A program made the translations under genes and the position numbers. This document shows, one piece after another, positions 50,350 to 59,541 of a DNA stretch of 64,000 nucleotides (position 1 is its first letter; each line of letters starts with the position of its first letter). The notes below the pieces were generated by a model. That model was not told the DNA's origin, did no database searches, and saw only the letters and a program-made list of their open reading frames with translations. The stretch is from G963677445 sp963677445 (GTDB lineage Bacteria; Bacteroidota; Ignavibacteria; Ignavibacteriales; Melioribacteraceae): the NCBI GenBank assembly GCA_963677445.2, contig CAXXGF010000046.1, positions 1 to 64,000 of the forward strand, given 5' to 3'.

Positions 50350-51654
50350 TTATGAAATTGTTTTGTAAATCAGTGGCGGAGCTTTTGTTTCAGCTTTTTC
50401 GAGAACGAGAGCTTCTTTTAAAACCTTCTTAACCCGTTCAATAGTTTCTTTTTTATTGGTAAATAATTTTGCTATCGGCTTATCCTTATCAATTTTATCC
50501 CCTATTTCAGGATAAAAAATAATTCCGGCCGTGGGATCAATAAGGTCTTCCTTAACTTTTCTGCCCGCGCCAAGCTCCAGCGCCGCCATTCCTATTTTAT
50601 AATTGTCTGTTCCCGCGAGCCAGCCTTCATCTTCTGAAAAAACTTCTTCGGCATATTTGGCGGCAGGAAATTTACCGGGATCTTTAAGATAAGAGATATC
50701 TCCTCCCTGCTTTTCCGAAATTTCGAGGAATTTATCGAATGCCTTCCCCGAACTAATTATTTCTTTTGAAATTTCCTCACCTTCCTCCTGACTCTCAGCT
50801 TTCCCGCCAAGCCATATCATCGCTCCGGCCAGCTTTAATGATAAATCACTAAGCCCGAAAACAGTTTCCCCCCGCAAAATTCTCAGGGATTCTTCAACTT
50901 CCAGCCAGTTCCCTATATTTTTTCCAAGAGGCTGATTCATGTCGGTAATCATGGCAATAACTTCCTTTCCGAATGCTTTAGCAGTGGCGGTAAGGGATTC
51001 GGCAAGCTCTGTCGATCGGTCATATTCTTTCATAAAGGCGCCTGTTCCGGTTTTAACATCCAGCACAAGACCATCAATTCCTTCAGCCAGTTTTTTACTC
51101 ATTATACTGCCTGTAATTAATGGTATAGATTCAATTGTCCCGGTAACATCCCTCAGCGCGTATAATTTCCTGTCCGCGGGAACAAGCTCGGCAGTTTGAC
51201 CCGCCAGAAACATACCGCTTTTTTTCAAAAGATTTCCACATTCGGTAAATGACAGGCCTGTGCGAAATCCGGGAATTGATTCAAGTTTATCAAGTGTGCC
51301 CCCGGTATGCCCCAGTCCCCTTCCTGAGATCATCGGCACATATACTCCGGCAGCAGCCACGACAGGAGCAATGATAAGTGAAGTTTTATCACCCACTCCT
51401 CCGGTTGAATGTTTATCAACCTTTTTACCTTTGATATCATCAAAATCAAATGTTTTACCACTGTGCAGCATCAGGTCGGTAAGATTCGCGGTCTCCTCTT
51501 TATCCATTCCCCTGAAATATACTGCCATTAAAAAAGAGGAAATCTGGTAATCAGGAATAGTTCCTTCAGAATAATTATGGATCATAAATTTCAATTCGTC
51601 CGGTGTAAGTTTATCCCCTTCCCTCTTCTTCTTAATTATTTCAACTGTATTCAT
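50350..51654 (-). CDS. Pyrimidine-nucleoside phosphorylase (thymidine phosphorylase family)
   Basis: 434 residues from MNTVEIIKKKREGDKLTPDE, the normal family start; a longer frame begins 51 codons upstream with an untypical hydrophobic stretch and is not used. Catalytic and phosphate-binding motifs are intact: KVDKHSTGGVGDKTSL (about residues 80-95), SGRGLGHTGGTLDKLESIPG, VTGTIESIPLI, GLVLDVKTGTGAFMK. Cleaves thymidine/uridine/deoxyuridine with phosphate for salvage; exact substrate not resolvable, so no symbol is given. Faces peptidase T across 171 bases. Confidence 0.93.
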   Translation of the reverse strand: MNTVEIIKKKREGDKLTPDELKFMIHNYSEGTIPDYQISSFLMAVYFRGMDKEETANLTDLMLHSGKTFDFDDIKGKKVDKHSTGGVGDKTSLIIAPVVAAAGVYVPMISGRGLGHTGGTLDKLESIPGFRTGLSFTECGNLLKKSGMFLAGQTAELVPADRKLYALRDVTGTIESIPLITGSIMSKKLAEGIDGLVLDVKTGTGAFMKEYDRSTELAESLTATAKAFGKEVIAMITDMNQPLGKNIGNWLEVEESLRILRGETVFGLSDLSLKLAGAMIWLGGKAESQEEGEEISKEIISSGKAFDKFLEISEKQGGDISYLKDPGKFPAAKYAEEVFSEDEGWLAGTDNYKIGMAALELGAGRKVKEDLIDPTAGIIFYPEIGDKIDKDKPIAKLFTNKKETIERVKKVLKEALVLEKAETKAPPLIYKTIS

Positions 51655-51825
51655 AGCAACTCTGAATTTTAGAAAAAAGACAAATATACAATGTCTTGAT
51701 GGAAAAATGCCAATAATTATCAGGTAAATCTTATTACACAATGTCCTTTTATTGAAATTATTCTTCAATTTCAATATTATGCAAGCCACATTCAAAAAAA
51801 TATTCAAGTAACAAATGAGGCTTAT

Positions 51826-53073
51826 ATGTTTGACCCTGATTATAATTTCACCTGTATCGACAGGTTCCTGAAATATGTAAAAATTGATACAAAATCGGAT
51901 GAAGATTCCACTACATTTCCAAGTGATCCAAAACAGCTCGAATTATCAAAAATTCTTGTTGAAGAGCTTAAAGAAGTGGGACTTACCGACGCCGCGCTTG
52001 ATGATTCCGGTTATGTTATGGCAACTCTCCCGGCAAATACTGATAAAGATGTGGATGTTATAGGGTTTATTGCCCATGTGGATACATCACCTGCGGTCAG
52101 CGGAAAAGATGTTAATCCCCAGTTTGTAAAAAACTACCAGGGCGGGGATATTAAATTACCCAAAGGAGGTAAAGTTATCGAAGCCGATTCAAATCCCGAA
52201 TTAAAGGATATGATTGGTTATGATATAATTACAACCGACGGAACCACTCTGCTCGGAGCGGATGATAAAGCCGGCATCGCCGAAATAATGGACGCGATGA
52301 ATTACCTTGTTAAACATCCCGAAATAAAACACGGGACATTAAAAGTATGTTTTACTCCGGATGAAGAGGTTGGCCGCGGATCAGAGCAGTTTGATGTAAA
52401 AAAATTCGGCGCTAAATATGCCTACACCATTGATGGCGGAACTCGCGGTGAAGTTGAATCCGAAACTTTCAGCGCGGATGCCGTTGTAATAAAATTCCAT
52501 GGAAAAAATGTCCATCCCGGTTACGCGAAAGATAAAATGGTAAATTCAATCAAGGTTGCCTCCCATTTTATGGAGCTTCTGCCGAAAGATTCTCTTTCAC
52601 CTGAAACCACTGATGGAAGAGATGGATATGTTCACTGTGTTAATTTTTCGGGTAATGAGGAAACAACAATTCTGAAGTTTATCATAAGAGACTTTATTGA
52701 TGAAAAACTTAAAGTATATGAAGAATTCCTCGAAAAACTGGTTAACCAGGCTGTTGAAGCTTTCCCCGGGTCTAAAGCTGATTTCGAAGTAATTGAGCAG
52801 TATAGAAATATGCGACAGATAATCGATAAACATCCCCAGGTTATCGATTTCGCCGTTGAAGCAATGAAAAGACTCGATATCAAACCGATTCAGCATCCTA
52901 TCAGAGGCGGCACTGACGGCGCCAGATTAAGTTTTATGGGATTGCCTACTCCCAATCTTTTCGCGGGCGGACATAATTTCCATGCCAACACCGAATATGT
53001 TGCGGTTGAAGATATCAAAATGGCAACAAAATTAATTGTTGAGCTTGCACAGGTCTGGGAAGAAAAAGCGTAA
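51826..53073 (+). CDS. pepT: Peptidase T (tripeptide aminopeptidase)
   Basis: 415 residues. M20-family zinc aminopeptidase removing the N-terminal residue from tripeptides. Metal and catalytic motifs: GFIAHVDTSP (His and Asp), TTLLGADDKAGIAEIM (bridging Asp), FTPDEEVGRGSEQFD (general base Glu), YTIDGG and the C-terminal AGGHNFHANTEYV (last His). The dimerisation domain lies between. Standalone, followed by a GC-rich hairpin. Confidence 0.95.
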   Translation: MFDPDYNFTCIDRFLKYVKIDTKSDEDSTTFPSDPKQLELSKILVEELKEVGLTDAALDDSGYVMATLPANTDKDVDVIGFIAHVDTSPAVSGKDVNPQFVKNYQGGDIKLPKGGKVIEADSNPELKDMIGYDIITTDGTTLLGADDKAGIAEIMDAMNYLVKHPEIKHGTLKVCFTPDEEVGRGSEQFDVKKFGAKYAYTIDGGTRGEVESETFSADAVVIKFHGKNVHPGYAKDKMVNSIKVASHFMELLPKDSLSPETTDGRDGYVHCVNFSGNEETTILKFIIRDFIDEKLKVYEEFLEKLVNQAVEAFPGSKADFEVIEQYRNMRQIIDKHPQVIDFAVEAMKRLDIKPIQHPIRGGTDGARLSFMGLPTPNLFAGGHNFHANTEYVAVEDIKMATKLIVELAQVWEEKA

Positions 53074-53081
53074 AATTATTA

Positions 53082-53105
53082 AAGCCCCGCTTTTGCGGGG
53101 CGCTT
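53082..53105 (+). terminator. Hairpin after pepT
   Basis: aagccccgc / gcggggcgctt stem, only 8 bases after the stop; the T run is weak. Just outside the mobile element. Confidence 0.7.
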
Positions 53106-53130
53106 GTATTGAAAATATTCCCTTATTTAC

Positions 53131-53151
53131 AATAGTGCCAAATGGCCCCTC
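53131..53151 (+). repeat. Left 21-bp terminal inverted repeat
   Basis: Begins aatagtgccaaatggcccct and ends with c; exact reverse complement at 55058-55078. Confidence 0.95.
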
Positions 53152-53371
53152 GGGTTTTATCTTGATTTATGGTAGTATATATATTGTATTGTAATTATCA
53201 TTTATTTTTATACTGATATAGTTATTATTTTAACATTAATTCAGTATCACTGTAATTGCGATATGCTGATATATCATATTGGCTTTATCATAATTGATTA
53301 TGATATGAATTTTCCAGCTTATTTTCAAGCTTTATTTTTCTTTTTTATTGTCATTAATATATCCTTTTTTT
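53152..53371. other. AT-rich non-coding tail inside the element
   Basis: 220 bases with recurrent TGATAT-type words (actgatatag, tgctgatatatcat, tatgatatgaa) and a small stem agcttattttcaagct near 53320. No frame. It could hold protein-binding sites for the element's multi-HTH proteins or a small RNA; neither is demonstrated. Confidence 0.45.
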
Positions 53372-54178
53372 TCATTTTTTCCTCTCGCTGGTTTCCTTTT
53401 CTTCCGGATTTAATTCTTTATACAACCGTATATATTGTTTGACTACGCTGACCGATCTGCCTGTTATTTCACATATTGACTCTTCATCCATTCCTTTTCT
53501 TAGTAGTTTTCTGACTTGTTCATAATGTTTTATATACCTGTCCACGGCCTCCTGACTATGTTCCGTTTTTAACACTATATCAGCTGGCGATATACCCTGT
53601 TCGTATAATGATATGATTATTGCCTTATGAGTCGGAAGACTTCCCTGGTCCAGCACATATCCTTTTAACGGAAGTATTTCTCCCGTCTTTTCTACATAGG
53701 CATCCAGATATTTTCTTATCGTTGACAAGCTGCGATTCATCAATACACTTACTTCCGCCCCTGTTAACAAGCCTCCCTGACTTTTTGCTTCTTTTATCAA
53801 CCTTACCATTGTTTCTATATCTCTTGATTCACGGTGTCTATAGTTGCTGTTTCTGTCCCCCTTCTTATAATATATTCTTCGTTCTATATCCTCTTCGGTT
53901 ATCAGGGGCAGTATTACTGTCGTTGTTTCATATTCCTCTGACTTCTTACCATAACTTTGACGCTGACCATTATCTCTGGTTACACGCATCACTATCTCTC
54001 CATTGCCTACACTTTCTTTTCCCGGATAATATTCCTTATGCAGTTCTTCTATATCTTCGGCCAGCATTTGCAATATTTTTCTCGATCCCAGTATTTTGTA
54101 CTCTTCCTCCAGCAATCTTATCAAAGCTATTCGGAATTGTTTCTTGTTCATACTCAGGTATCGGTCTCTCGGTTTCAT
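53372..54178 (-). CDS. Multi-HTH DUF1670-like protein B
   Basis: 268 residues from MKPRDRYLSMNKKQFRIALI; this ATG overlaps the upstream stop (ATGA) and has ggagg 6 bases before it, better than the longer frame. The N-terminal half is predicted helical with IGSRKILQMLAEDIEELH-like text. The C-terminal half contains three helix-turn-helix units in series: TGAEVSVLMNRSLSTIRKYL (about residues 139-158), SPADIVLKTEHSQEAVDRYI and DEESICEITGRSVSVVKQYI. It resembles DUF1670 proteins (from memory). No nuclease motif is seen. Coupled expression with protein A suggests a complex or successive DNA-binding roles in the element's life cycle. Confidence 0.7.
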   Translation of the reverse strand: MKPRDRYLSMNKKQFRIALIRLLEEEYKILGSRKILQMLAEDIEELHKEYYPGKESVGNGEIVMRVTRDNGQRQSYGKKSEEYETTTVILPLITEEDIERRIYYKKGDRNSNYRHRESRDIETMVRLIKEAKSQGGLLTGAEVSVLMNRSLSTIRKYLDAYVEKTGEILPLKGYVLDQGSLPTHKAIIISLYEQGISPADIVLKTEHSQEAVDRYIKHYEQVRKLLRKGMDEESICEITGRSVSVVKQYIRLYKELNPEEKETSERKK

Positions 54179-55026
54179 CCTAAACCTCCAGTCAATAACT
54201 CCATAGTCTTCCAATATTTTTCCCCTCTTTTTTTTACCGGTTCCCGATAGCCTTGACGAATCGCCAGCGTTTCCATATTTTCGCTTCTTATTTTGTCTTT
54301 TTTACTTTCCCTTATTATTTCCAAATATTGACCCGATAAATGCTCTGACAATCCTGTTAACTGACTTATCTCTTTCTTTGTATATATTCTCCTTCTATAA
54401 CAAAGCAATACTTTTGTAAAACTTTCAAGATACCTTTTTATTGCTCCGACACTATGTCTTAGTTTTATCTTTATCTCGCTGTAGGTCTTTCCGTCAAGAT
54501 ACATCTCTATTATTTTTACCTTATGCGTCTGTCCGCGACCTATGTTATGCAATACACCCCTGGTTATTACTTCTATGCCTCTTTGTCTTATTTCATGGAT
54601 ATCCCGTTTTATCGTCCGGATCCCGCAATTTAGAACCCTGCATAAATCTTCCTGGCTTAATACCGCTTCCTGCTCTATTGATTCTTCAGTGATCCGCTGG
54701 ATTTTTGTTCTGCGTAGCTCGGTCTTTCCGAATTGTCTTTTTATCTCCTCATCGGATAATCCATCATCAAGAGTTATAACTATTCTTTTCTTTTTCGATT
54801 CCTCTATGCTTTTTCCACTCTTTTCGGAGATTTCTATGGCTACTATTTCTACCTGTCCCTCTTGTAGCGAATTACCTCGCAATAGACAACTTTTTGCTGT
54901 TTGAAGTATTTCTTTACTTAATTTCGGAGAGAGTTCATATGAATTTGATAACTCATAGAGGAACTCTCCTTCCGAAGTTTTTTGGTGCAATCTTTTGTAT
55001 TCATTTTTTGTGCTAAACATAGCCAC
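54175..55026 (-). CDS. Multi-HTH DUF1670-like protein A
   Basis: 283 residues; first gene of the element, starting 32 bases inside the right inverted repeat. Three HTH-like units again: LSQEDLCRVLNCGIRTIKRDI (about 124-144), TYSEIKIKLRHSVGAIKRYL and YTKKEISQLTGLSEHLSGQYL. Upstream is an acidic/basic domain (VEIVAIEISEKSGKSIEESKKKRIVITLDDG). It is paralogous in design to protein B (protein-wide order is the same), so the pair probably arose by duplication. No catalytic triad of a known recombinase. Function unknown. Confidence 0.7.
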   Translation of the reverse strand: MAMFSTKNEYKRLHQKTSEGEFLYELSNSYELSPKLSKEILQTAKSCLLRGNSLQEGQVEIVAIEISEKSGKSIEESKKKRIVITLDDGLSDEEIKRQFGKTELRRTKIQRITEESIEQEAVLSQEDLCRVLNCGIRTIKRDIHEIRQRGIEVITRGVLHNIGRGQTHKVKIIEMYLDGKTYSEIKIKLRHSVGAIKRYLESFTKVLLCYRRRIYTKKEISQLTGLSEHLSGQYLEIIRESKKDKIRSENMETLAIRQGYREPVKKRGEKYWKTMELLTGGLG

Positions 55027-55057
55027 CTCAATGTTTTATGCAAATTTAACATTTTTT

Positions 55058-55078
55058 GAGGGGCCATTTGGCACTATT
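55058..55078 (-). repeat. Right 21-bp terminal inverted repeat
   Basis: Exact complement of 53131-53151. Its last bases form the TAG stop (55074-55076 on the minus strand) of the neighbouring propeller gene. Confidence 0.95.
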
Positions 55079-56936
55079 TAATCAAGAGCATCTTTTTCAC
55101 ATCCCTGAAATTACCCGCTCGGAGTTCATAAATATATGTGCCTGAAGAAAATTGTGAAGCGTAAAAGCTCACTTCATGGTAGCCGGAGTCCATATTACGA
55201 TTAACCAGATCGCTTACCTTCTCACCCAGGGCATTATAAATCGTCAGAGTAACATGTGATTTTGAGGGAAGAGCGAAAGGTATTGTTGTTTCGGGATTAA
55301 ATGGATTGGGGTAATTCTGGATTAGCGAATAAGAAGTTTCATTATTAACCGACAGGCTGGTGGTTGAAGAATAAAGGTTTACACATTTATTTCTCTTGTT
55401 GTTCCCTTTTAATGTGGGCCATTGAAGATCGAGAGAATTCTGTTGGAAGTCTTTTCGGGCATAATCAGGATCTTTCATAATATAAATGCAACCGTCATCG
55501 CAACTGCAGAATATCAGGCCGGTATTGGTGACAAGGTTAGAACCGCTGATTTGATCATGCAGGTCCAGGTACCATTCTTTCTGAAGTTCAGGATTACCCG
55601 GCTCATCCCTAAGCGCGTAAAATCTTCCCAAAACATCCCCGGTGTATATTTTCCCGTCATTTCCTATTGCCGGGGTACCCCAATACATATAAAAATCCGG
55701 ATCAAAATATTTCAGATAAGTTGAGCTGCTGGTGAAATTATATGGAAAACCGGTTAGCAAACCCATACCCGAGGAAAAATACACAAGATCATCCTTCCCT
55801 ATAACCAGAGAGTGAATCTCGTTTTCCACATTATTTGTCAAAAGGCCGGTATGCTGACTTCCATCTTCATTAAACCGGTAAAGATGGCCATAATAAGTGA
55901 GCGCATATATAAACAATTCGTCATCTTTATTATAAACTGCCAGGCTCGAACTAATTCGGTTGGCAACGGGGATTTTGGCTACCTCGGACGGAACTCCGCA
56001 GCTATCCTGCAGAATATAGAACAAGGGCGGATTGCCACTTCCCGTGCCGAAATAAATATTTCTTATACCGGGTGATTTTTCGATAATTACAGGAGATGAA
56101 CCAATTGGAGAATCTGTGACATAGCTCCAGACAGTCTCATAACCGCTCTCGGTAAATCTGTTACATATTAGCTTATTATCGGGCGTACCGAAATAAACCA
56201 GATGCTCGGCAGACGAAACTACAGGACTGCAATGCATGGTCCCTCCCATATCAACAACATCCAATTCCACCAAATCTTCATCATAACAGTATAATTTATT
56301 ACCGGAAGTAAAATGCATTATTCTTCTTCTGTTGGAACTATAATAGTCTGTAATGGCTATTGCTGACGGATAGGAGGCGGTAGCCATACTTTCAGCCAGT
56401 TTATTTCCAAGAGAATCAATTTTGTAAATTTTCTGGTCATGTGATGTAACATAATATGAATCGCCAAGCTGGCTGACACCATCATAAATTTCTCCTCCTG
56501 TTTGGAACCTGGCGCAATAAACATCGACCTCAGTCGTGGCGCTGTCTTTAATACCCGATACAGTTATTACAATTACCTTGATTCTGTTAGTACCGGTCGG
56601 GAGGCTTACCATAATTTCACCTGTATTCGCAAGAATCAACTCTTCATTTATATACCATTGGAAACTTTCTATTGTTGTTCCGATCGCGATACTTCCCGAA
56701 GCGTCGAGTGTATCAAATTCCTGACCGTCAAAATCCAGATCGTACCAAACCGAGTCGGCATTTAGAATAACTGTAAGACTTTCATTATCGCTTTGTGGTG
56801 TGGGATTGTTTTTCCCTGTTTGGTTTGCTGCCGTGCTTTGCTCTCTGGATTGTAGAATAAAATCAAACCCGAAAGTATTCATATTCGGCACAAAACATGT
56901 TAACAAAAATATAAGAGATAGTGTTTTAATTTTCAT
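55074..56936 (-). CDS. Secreted beta-propeller protein with T9SS sorting domain
   Basis: 620 residues. Signal region 1-24 (LLTCFVPNMNTFGF), an Ig/PKD-like module (about 60-150, SIAIGTTIESFQWYINEELILANTGE), then a PQQ/WD40-style propeller (about 150-500: QLGDSYYVTSHDQKIYKIDSLGN; SPVVSSAEHLVYFGTPDNKLIC; GTPAIGNDGKIYTGDVLGRFYALRD; GLIFCSCDDGCIYIMKD). The C-terminus has QNYPNPFNPETTIPF and SGTYIYELRAGNF, ending KKMLLIK. Exported through type IX secretion. The natural stop was replaced by TAG of the mobile element, changing no residue before it. Function unknown; perhaps a surface adhesin. Confidence 0.82.
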   Translation of the reverse strand: MKIKTLSLIFLLTCFVPNMNTFGFDFILQSREQSTAANQTGKNNPTPQSDNESLTVILNADSVWYDLDFDGQEFDTLDASGSIAIGTTIESFQWYINEELILANTGEIMVSLPTGTNRIKVIVITVSGIKDSATTEVDVYCARFQTGGEIYDGVSQLGDSYYVTSHDQKIYKIDSLGNKLAESMATASYPSAIAITDYYSSNRRRIMHFTSGNKLYCYDEDLVELDVVDMGGTMHCSPVVSSAEHLVYFGTPDNKLICNRFTESGYETVWSYVTDSPIGSSPVIIEKSPGIRNIYFGTGSGNPPLFYILQDSCGVPSEVAKIPVANRISSSLAVYNKDDELFIYALTYYGHLYRFNEDGSQHTGLLTNNVENEIHSLVIGKDDLVYFSSGMGLLTGFPYNFTSSSTYLKYFDPDFYMYWGTPAIGNDGKIYTGDVLGRFYALRDEPGNPELQKEWYLDLHDQISGSNLVTNTGLIFCSCDDGCIYIMKDPDYARKDFQQNSLDLQWPTLKGNNKRNKCVNLYSSTTSLSVNNETSYSLIQNYPNPFNPETTIPFALPSKSHVTLTIYNALGEKVSDLVNRNMDSGYHEVSFYASQFSSGTYIYELRAGNFRDVKKMLLIK

Positions 56937-57656
56937 CTTGTCACCTTTTTTTGATTTTTGCTGCCTGTTTTTAATAAATTAAATGATCAGTCATGAAACT
57001 CCGGCTGGTTATTTAGAGGAAATTATTCCGTATACCCTAGATTCTGACATCCTGCAGGTTCATTTTTTCCAATTATTGCTGGGAAGTATTTCGTTATTCA
57101 GATTGCGAAAGAAAACACAATAACTTGGGGAGTCAATACTATTTTTTAAATGGTCGGTCAGTTTTTTTTTCATCCCTTGTTCCCTTTAACTTCATTAAAA
57201 AATGCCTTTCCTAATATTGATCAACTATTATACCAGAAACTCCTGGTTGAGCAAACATTAAATTGAATTCGCTCGTTGACTATCCCACCCGCCTTTCAGA
57301 AAGAATTTTTTGAGTCTTTCTCTCATGCTGAGTGAAATAGTTCGATTATACAGTGATGGATGTATAATAAGGCTGGTTTTAAAGGAATGCATTACCGGCG
57401 GCCACAATGAATTTCCGGATACAATGGCGCGTAAAAGTGGTGCTTTTTTCTTCAAAGATTGGAAAACTGAGTTTTAAAATATATTTTTATTTGAGATTAA
57501 ATTTCGCCAATTCAGTGTATAAATATTACACATAATGACTAAATAATACTCAGTACTATAAAATAACATTTAAAGCAAACGATATATGATATCTTTTGCT
57601 CCAATCATTCAATTTTCAGTCTTGAAAATTCTATTTAACCCACAATTATTTTCCTC
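56937..57656. other. 720-bp intergenic region
   Basis: No gene supported. A 50-codon plus-strand frame at 57325-57477 (MLSEIVRLYSDGCIIRLVLK, ending FKDWKTEF) has reasonable codons but no family or start signal. The rest is AT-rich. Confidence 0.5.
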
Positions 57657-59111
57657 CTACCCCTTTATCACTCCCACCGGGCGGATTTTCGCTATCTTTT
57701 TTGTTATTCCCGCTTTATGCATTATATCAACCACATCGGCTACATCCTTATAAGCTTCAGGCATTTCTTCGGCGATAGTTTTTTTACCTTTCGCTCTTAT
57801 CGCCAGACCACCCCTTTCAAGTTCCCTCACGAGGTCCCTGTCTCTTGCCGAACGCAGGGCTTTCGATCTGCTTTTTACCCTGCCCGCTCCGTGACATGAA
57901 CTGCCGAATGTTTCCTCCATTGCTTTCGAGGTTCCCAGGGTTATGTATGAATATCTGCCCATATCGCCGGGAATGAGAACCGGCTGACCAATACCCGCGT
58001 ATTTTGCCGGTATTAATTTACTCTCAGCGTCGAAAGCGCGAGTGGCTCCCTTCCTGTGAACGCAAAGTTTTTTTGTTTCCCCGTCAACTGTATGTTCCTC
58101 AATCTTCGCGATATTATGGGCCACATCATAAAGAAGATTAAACCGCAGCTCCTGTTCCGAAATATTTAAAACATTAAGAAAACTTTCTTTCGCGAGATGC
58201 ATTATTATCTGCCTGTTGTTCCAGGCGAAATTTGCCGCGCATTTCATGGCTGTAAAATACTCTTTTCCTTCAGGCGAATTCAACGGCGCTCCGGCAAGCT
58301 GCCTGTCAGGTAGTTTAAGACCATACTTTTCTTCACAGTTTTGCAGAAGTTTAAGATTATCTTCACATACCTGGTACCCCAAACCTCGAGAACCTGTATG
58401 AATCTGCACTACTATTTGTCCCGGGAACAGGCCGAAGACCTCCGCGACCGCGGCGTCATATACCTCCTCAACCACATCAATCTCGGCAAAATGATTGCCC
58501 GAACCCAGAGTGCCGGCCTGGTTAAGTCCCCTTTCTATTGCCCTGCCTGAAACCGCGGCTGAATCGGCATCCTTCATCGCCCCCCTTTCTTCGGTCGTAT
58601 CAAGGTCCGTTTCCGATCCGAATCCCTGCTCAACTGCCCACGCGGATCCTTTTTCCAGAATTGAGACCACATCATTCCTGTTCAATTTTTTAATAGCTCC
58701 ATGAGCGCCTACTCCTGTCGGGATTCTATCAAACATATCCTCCACAAGCCGTCTGATCTTTTTTTCACTCTTTTTATATTTAAGTGATGTGGTCGCCAGC
58801 CTGACTCCGCAATTAATATCATAACCAACTCCCCCCGGAGAAATCCACCCCTCTTCTGCGTCTGTCGCCGCGACGCCCCCTATAGGGAAACCATATCCCC
58901 AGTGAATATCAGGCATCGCCATGCTGTATTTAACAATCCCCGGCAGATGAGCGACATTAATAACCTGTTTGATCGATTCATCATTCTGCAGAGTTTTTTC
59001 CATCAGCTTCTGCGACATATAAATCCTGCCCGGCACAAGCATTTTTCCTTCACGTGGAATCTCCCATAGGAAATCATGTATCTTCTCAAGTTTTACACCA
59101 TTAATAATCAT
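57657..59111 (-). CDS. rtcB: RNA-splicing ligase RtcB
   Basis: 484 residues, long form typical of archaea and some bacteria. Joins 2',3'-cyclic phosphate (or 3'-phosphate) and 5'-OH RNA ends through a GMP-His intermediate. Motifs: GGVGYDINCGVRL (metal-binding Cys, near residue 100), LGSGNHFAEI, VVQIHTGSRGLGYQVC, and FGSSCHGAGRVKSRSKAL with the His that carries GMP. It works with archease, encoded directly upstream on the same strand but now separated by an inserted element. No terminator recognised at its end. Confidence 0.95.
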   Translation of the reverse strand: MIINGVKLEKIHDFLWEIPREGKMLVPGRIYMSQKLMEKTLQNDESIKQVINVAHLPGIVKYSMAMPDIHWGYGFPIGGVAATDAEEGWISPGGVGYDINCGVRLATTSLKYKKSEKKIRRLVEDMFDRIPTGVGAHGAIKKLNRNDVVSILEKGSAWAVEQGFGSETDLDTTEERGAMKDADSAAVSGRAIERGLNQAGTLGSGNHFAEIDVVEEVYDAAVAEVFGLFPGQIVVQIHTGSRGLGYQVCEDNLKLLQNCEEKYGLKLPDRQLAGAPLNSPEGKEYFTAMKCAANFAWNNRQIIMHLAKESFLNVLNISEQELRFNLLYDVAHNIAKIEEHTVDGETKKLCVHRKGATRAFDAESKLIPAKYAGIGQPVLIPGDMGRYSYITLGTSKAMEETFGSSCHGAGRVKSRSKALRSARDRDLVRELERGGLAIRAKGKKTIAEEMPEAYKDVADVVDIMHKAGITKKIAKIRPVGVIKG

Positions 59112-59171
59112 CTTATCTCCTGTCTTTTATTTAATATTTCCCACCTTATTCCCCAAACATCGTAATCATAA

Positions 59172-59443
59172 ACTGGCAGAGCCAGAATAAACAAGGTTAT
59201 CGAGTTACTCAAAGTAAGTCCTCCCCCGTCTCCAAAGAAAAACACTTTGGATCCACCCCCTCCAAAGGGGGATAAAAGACGTAATATCCCCCTTTGGAGG
59301 GGGTGGCCTCCGGTCGTCTTTTGCCGGAGGTCGGGGGAGGACTTACCTCGAGTAACCATAAAACTTTTACCTGGCAAATAAACTTTCAACTCATTGATAT
59401 ATTTCTTACCATTTTGTATAGAATTTAACTCCTTAGAGAATAA
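59172..59443. mobile_element. 268-bp fold-back element plus ATAA, between archease and rtcB
   Basis: Left flank ataa then actggcagagccagaataaac; right end catttt...gaatttaactccttagag then ataa. The inner palindrome (cctcccccgtc, ccaccccctccaaaggggg, mirror) is the same as in the copy at 31601-31867. It splits the archease-rtcB operon. A 145-codon frame extending through it is an accident. Confidence 0.75.
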
Positions 59444-59541
59444 TCTGGCCAGGCAGATAAAATATCCCGACCGGCAGGTTGCTAAGCTTGTCGAAGCCCC
59501 GTAAGCCGCGCAAAAAACATTATGCTCCGAGAGACCTTCGC

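Larger units (their letters stand above)
53131..55078 (-). mobile_element. 1.95-kb element with perfect 21-bp terminal inverted repeats and two DUF1670-like genes
   Basis: The left terminus reads aatagtgccaaatggcccct plus c; the right terminus is its exact complement (55058-55078). Between them lie only two coupled genes, transcribed leftward, and a 220-bp AT-rich non-coding tail. Neither protein shows a DDE triad, HUH motif, serine- or tyrosine-recombinase signature. No clear target duplication is visible (attta is near both ends but overlaps the repeat). The right end supplies the stop codon of the next gene. This is a transposon by architecture; the enzyme that moves it is unidentified. 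Confidence 0.8.

Noticed and set aside
51655..51807. N-terminal extension of pyrimidine-nucleoside phosphorylase
   Set aside because: The extra 51 codons are unlike the family; the conserved start is MNTVEIIKKKREG.
57325..57477. 50-codon plus-strand frame ending FKDWKTEF
   Set aside because: Plausible codons but no ribosome site, family or neighbours; kept only as a note.
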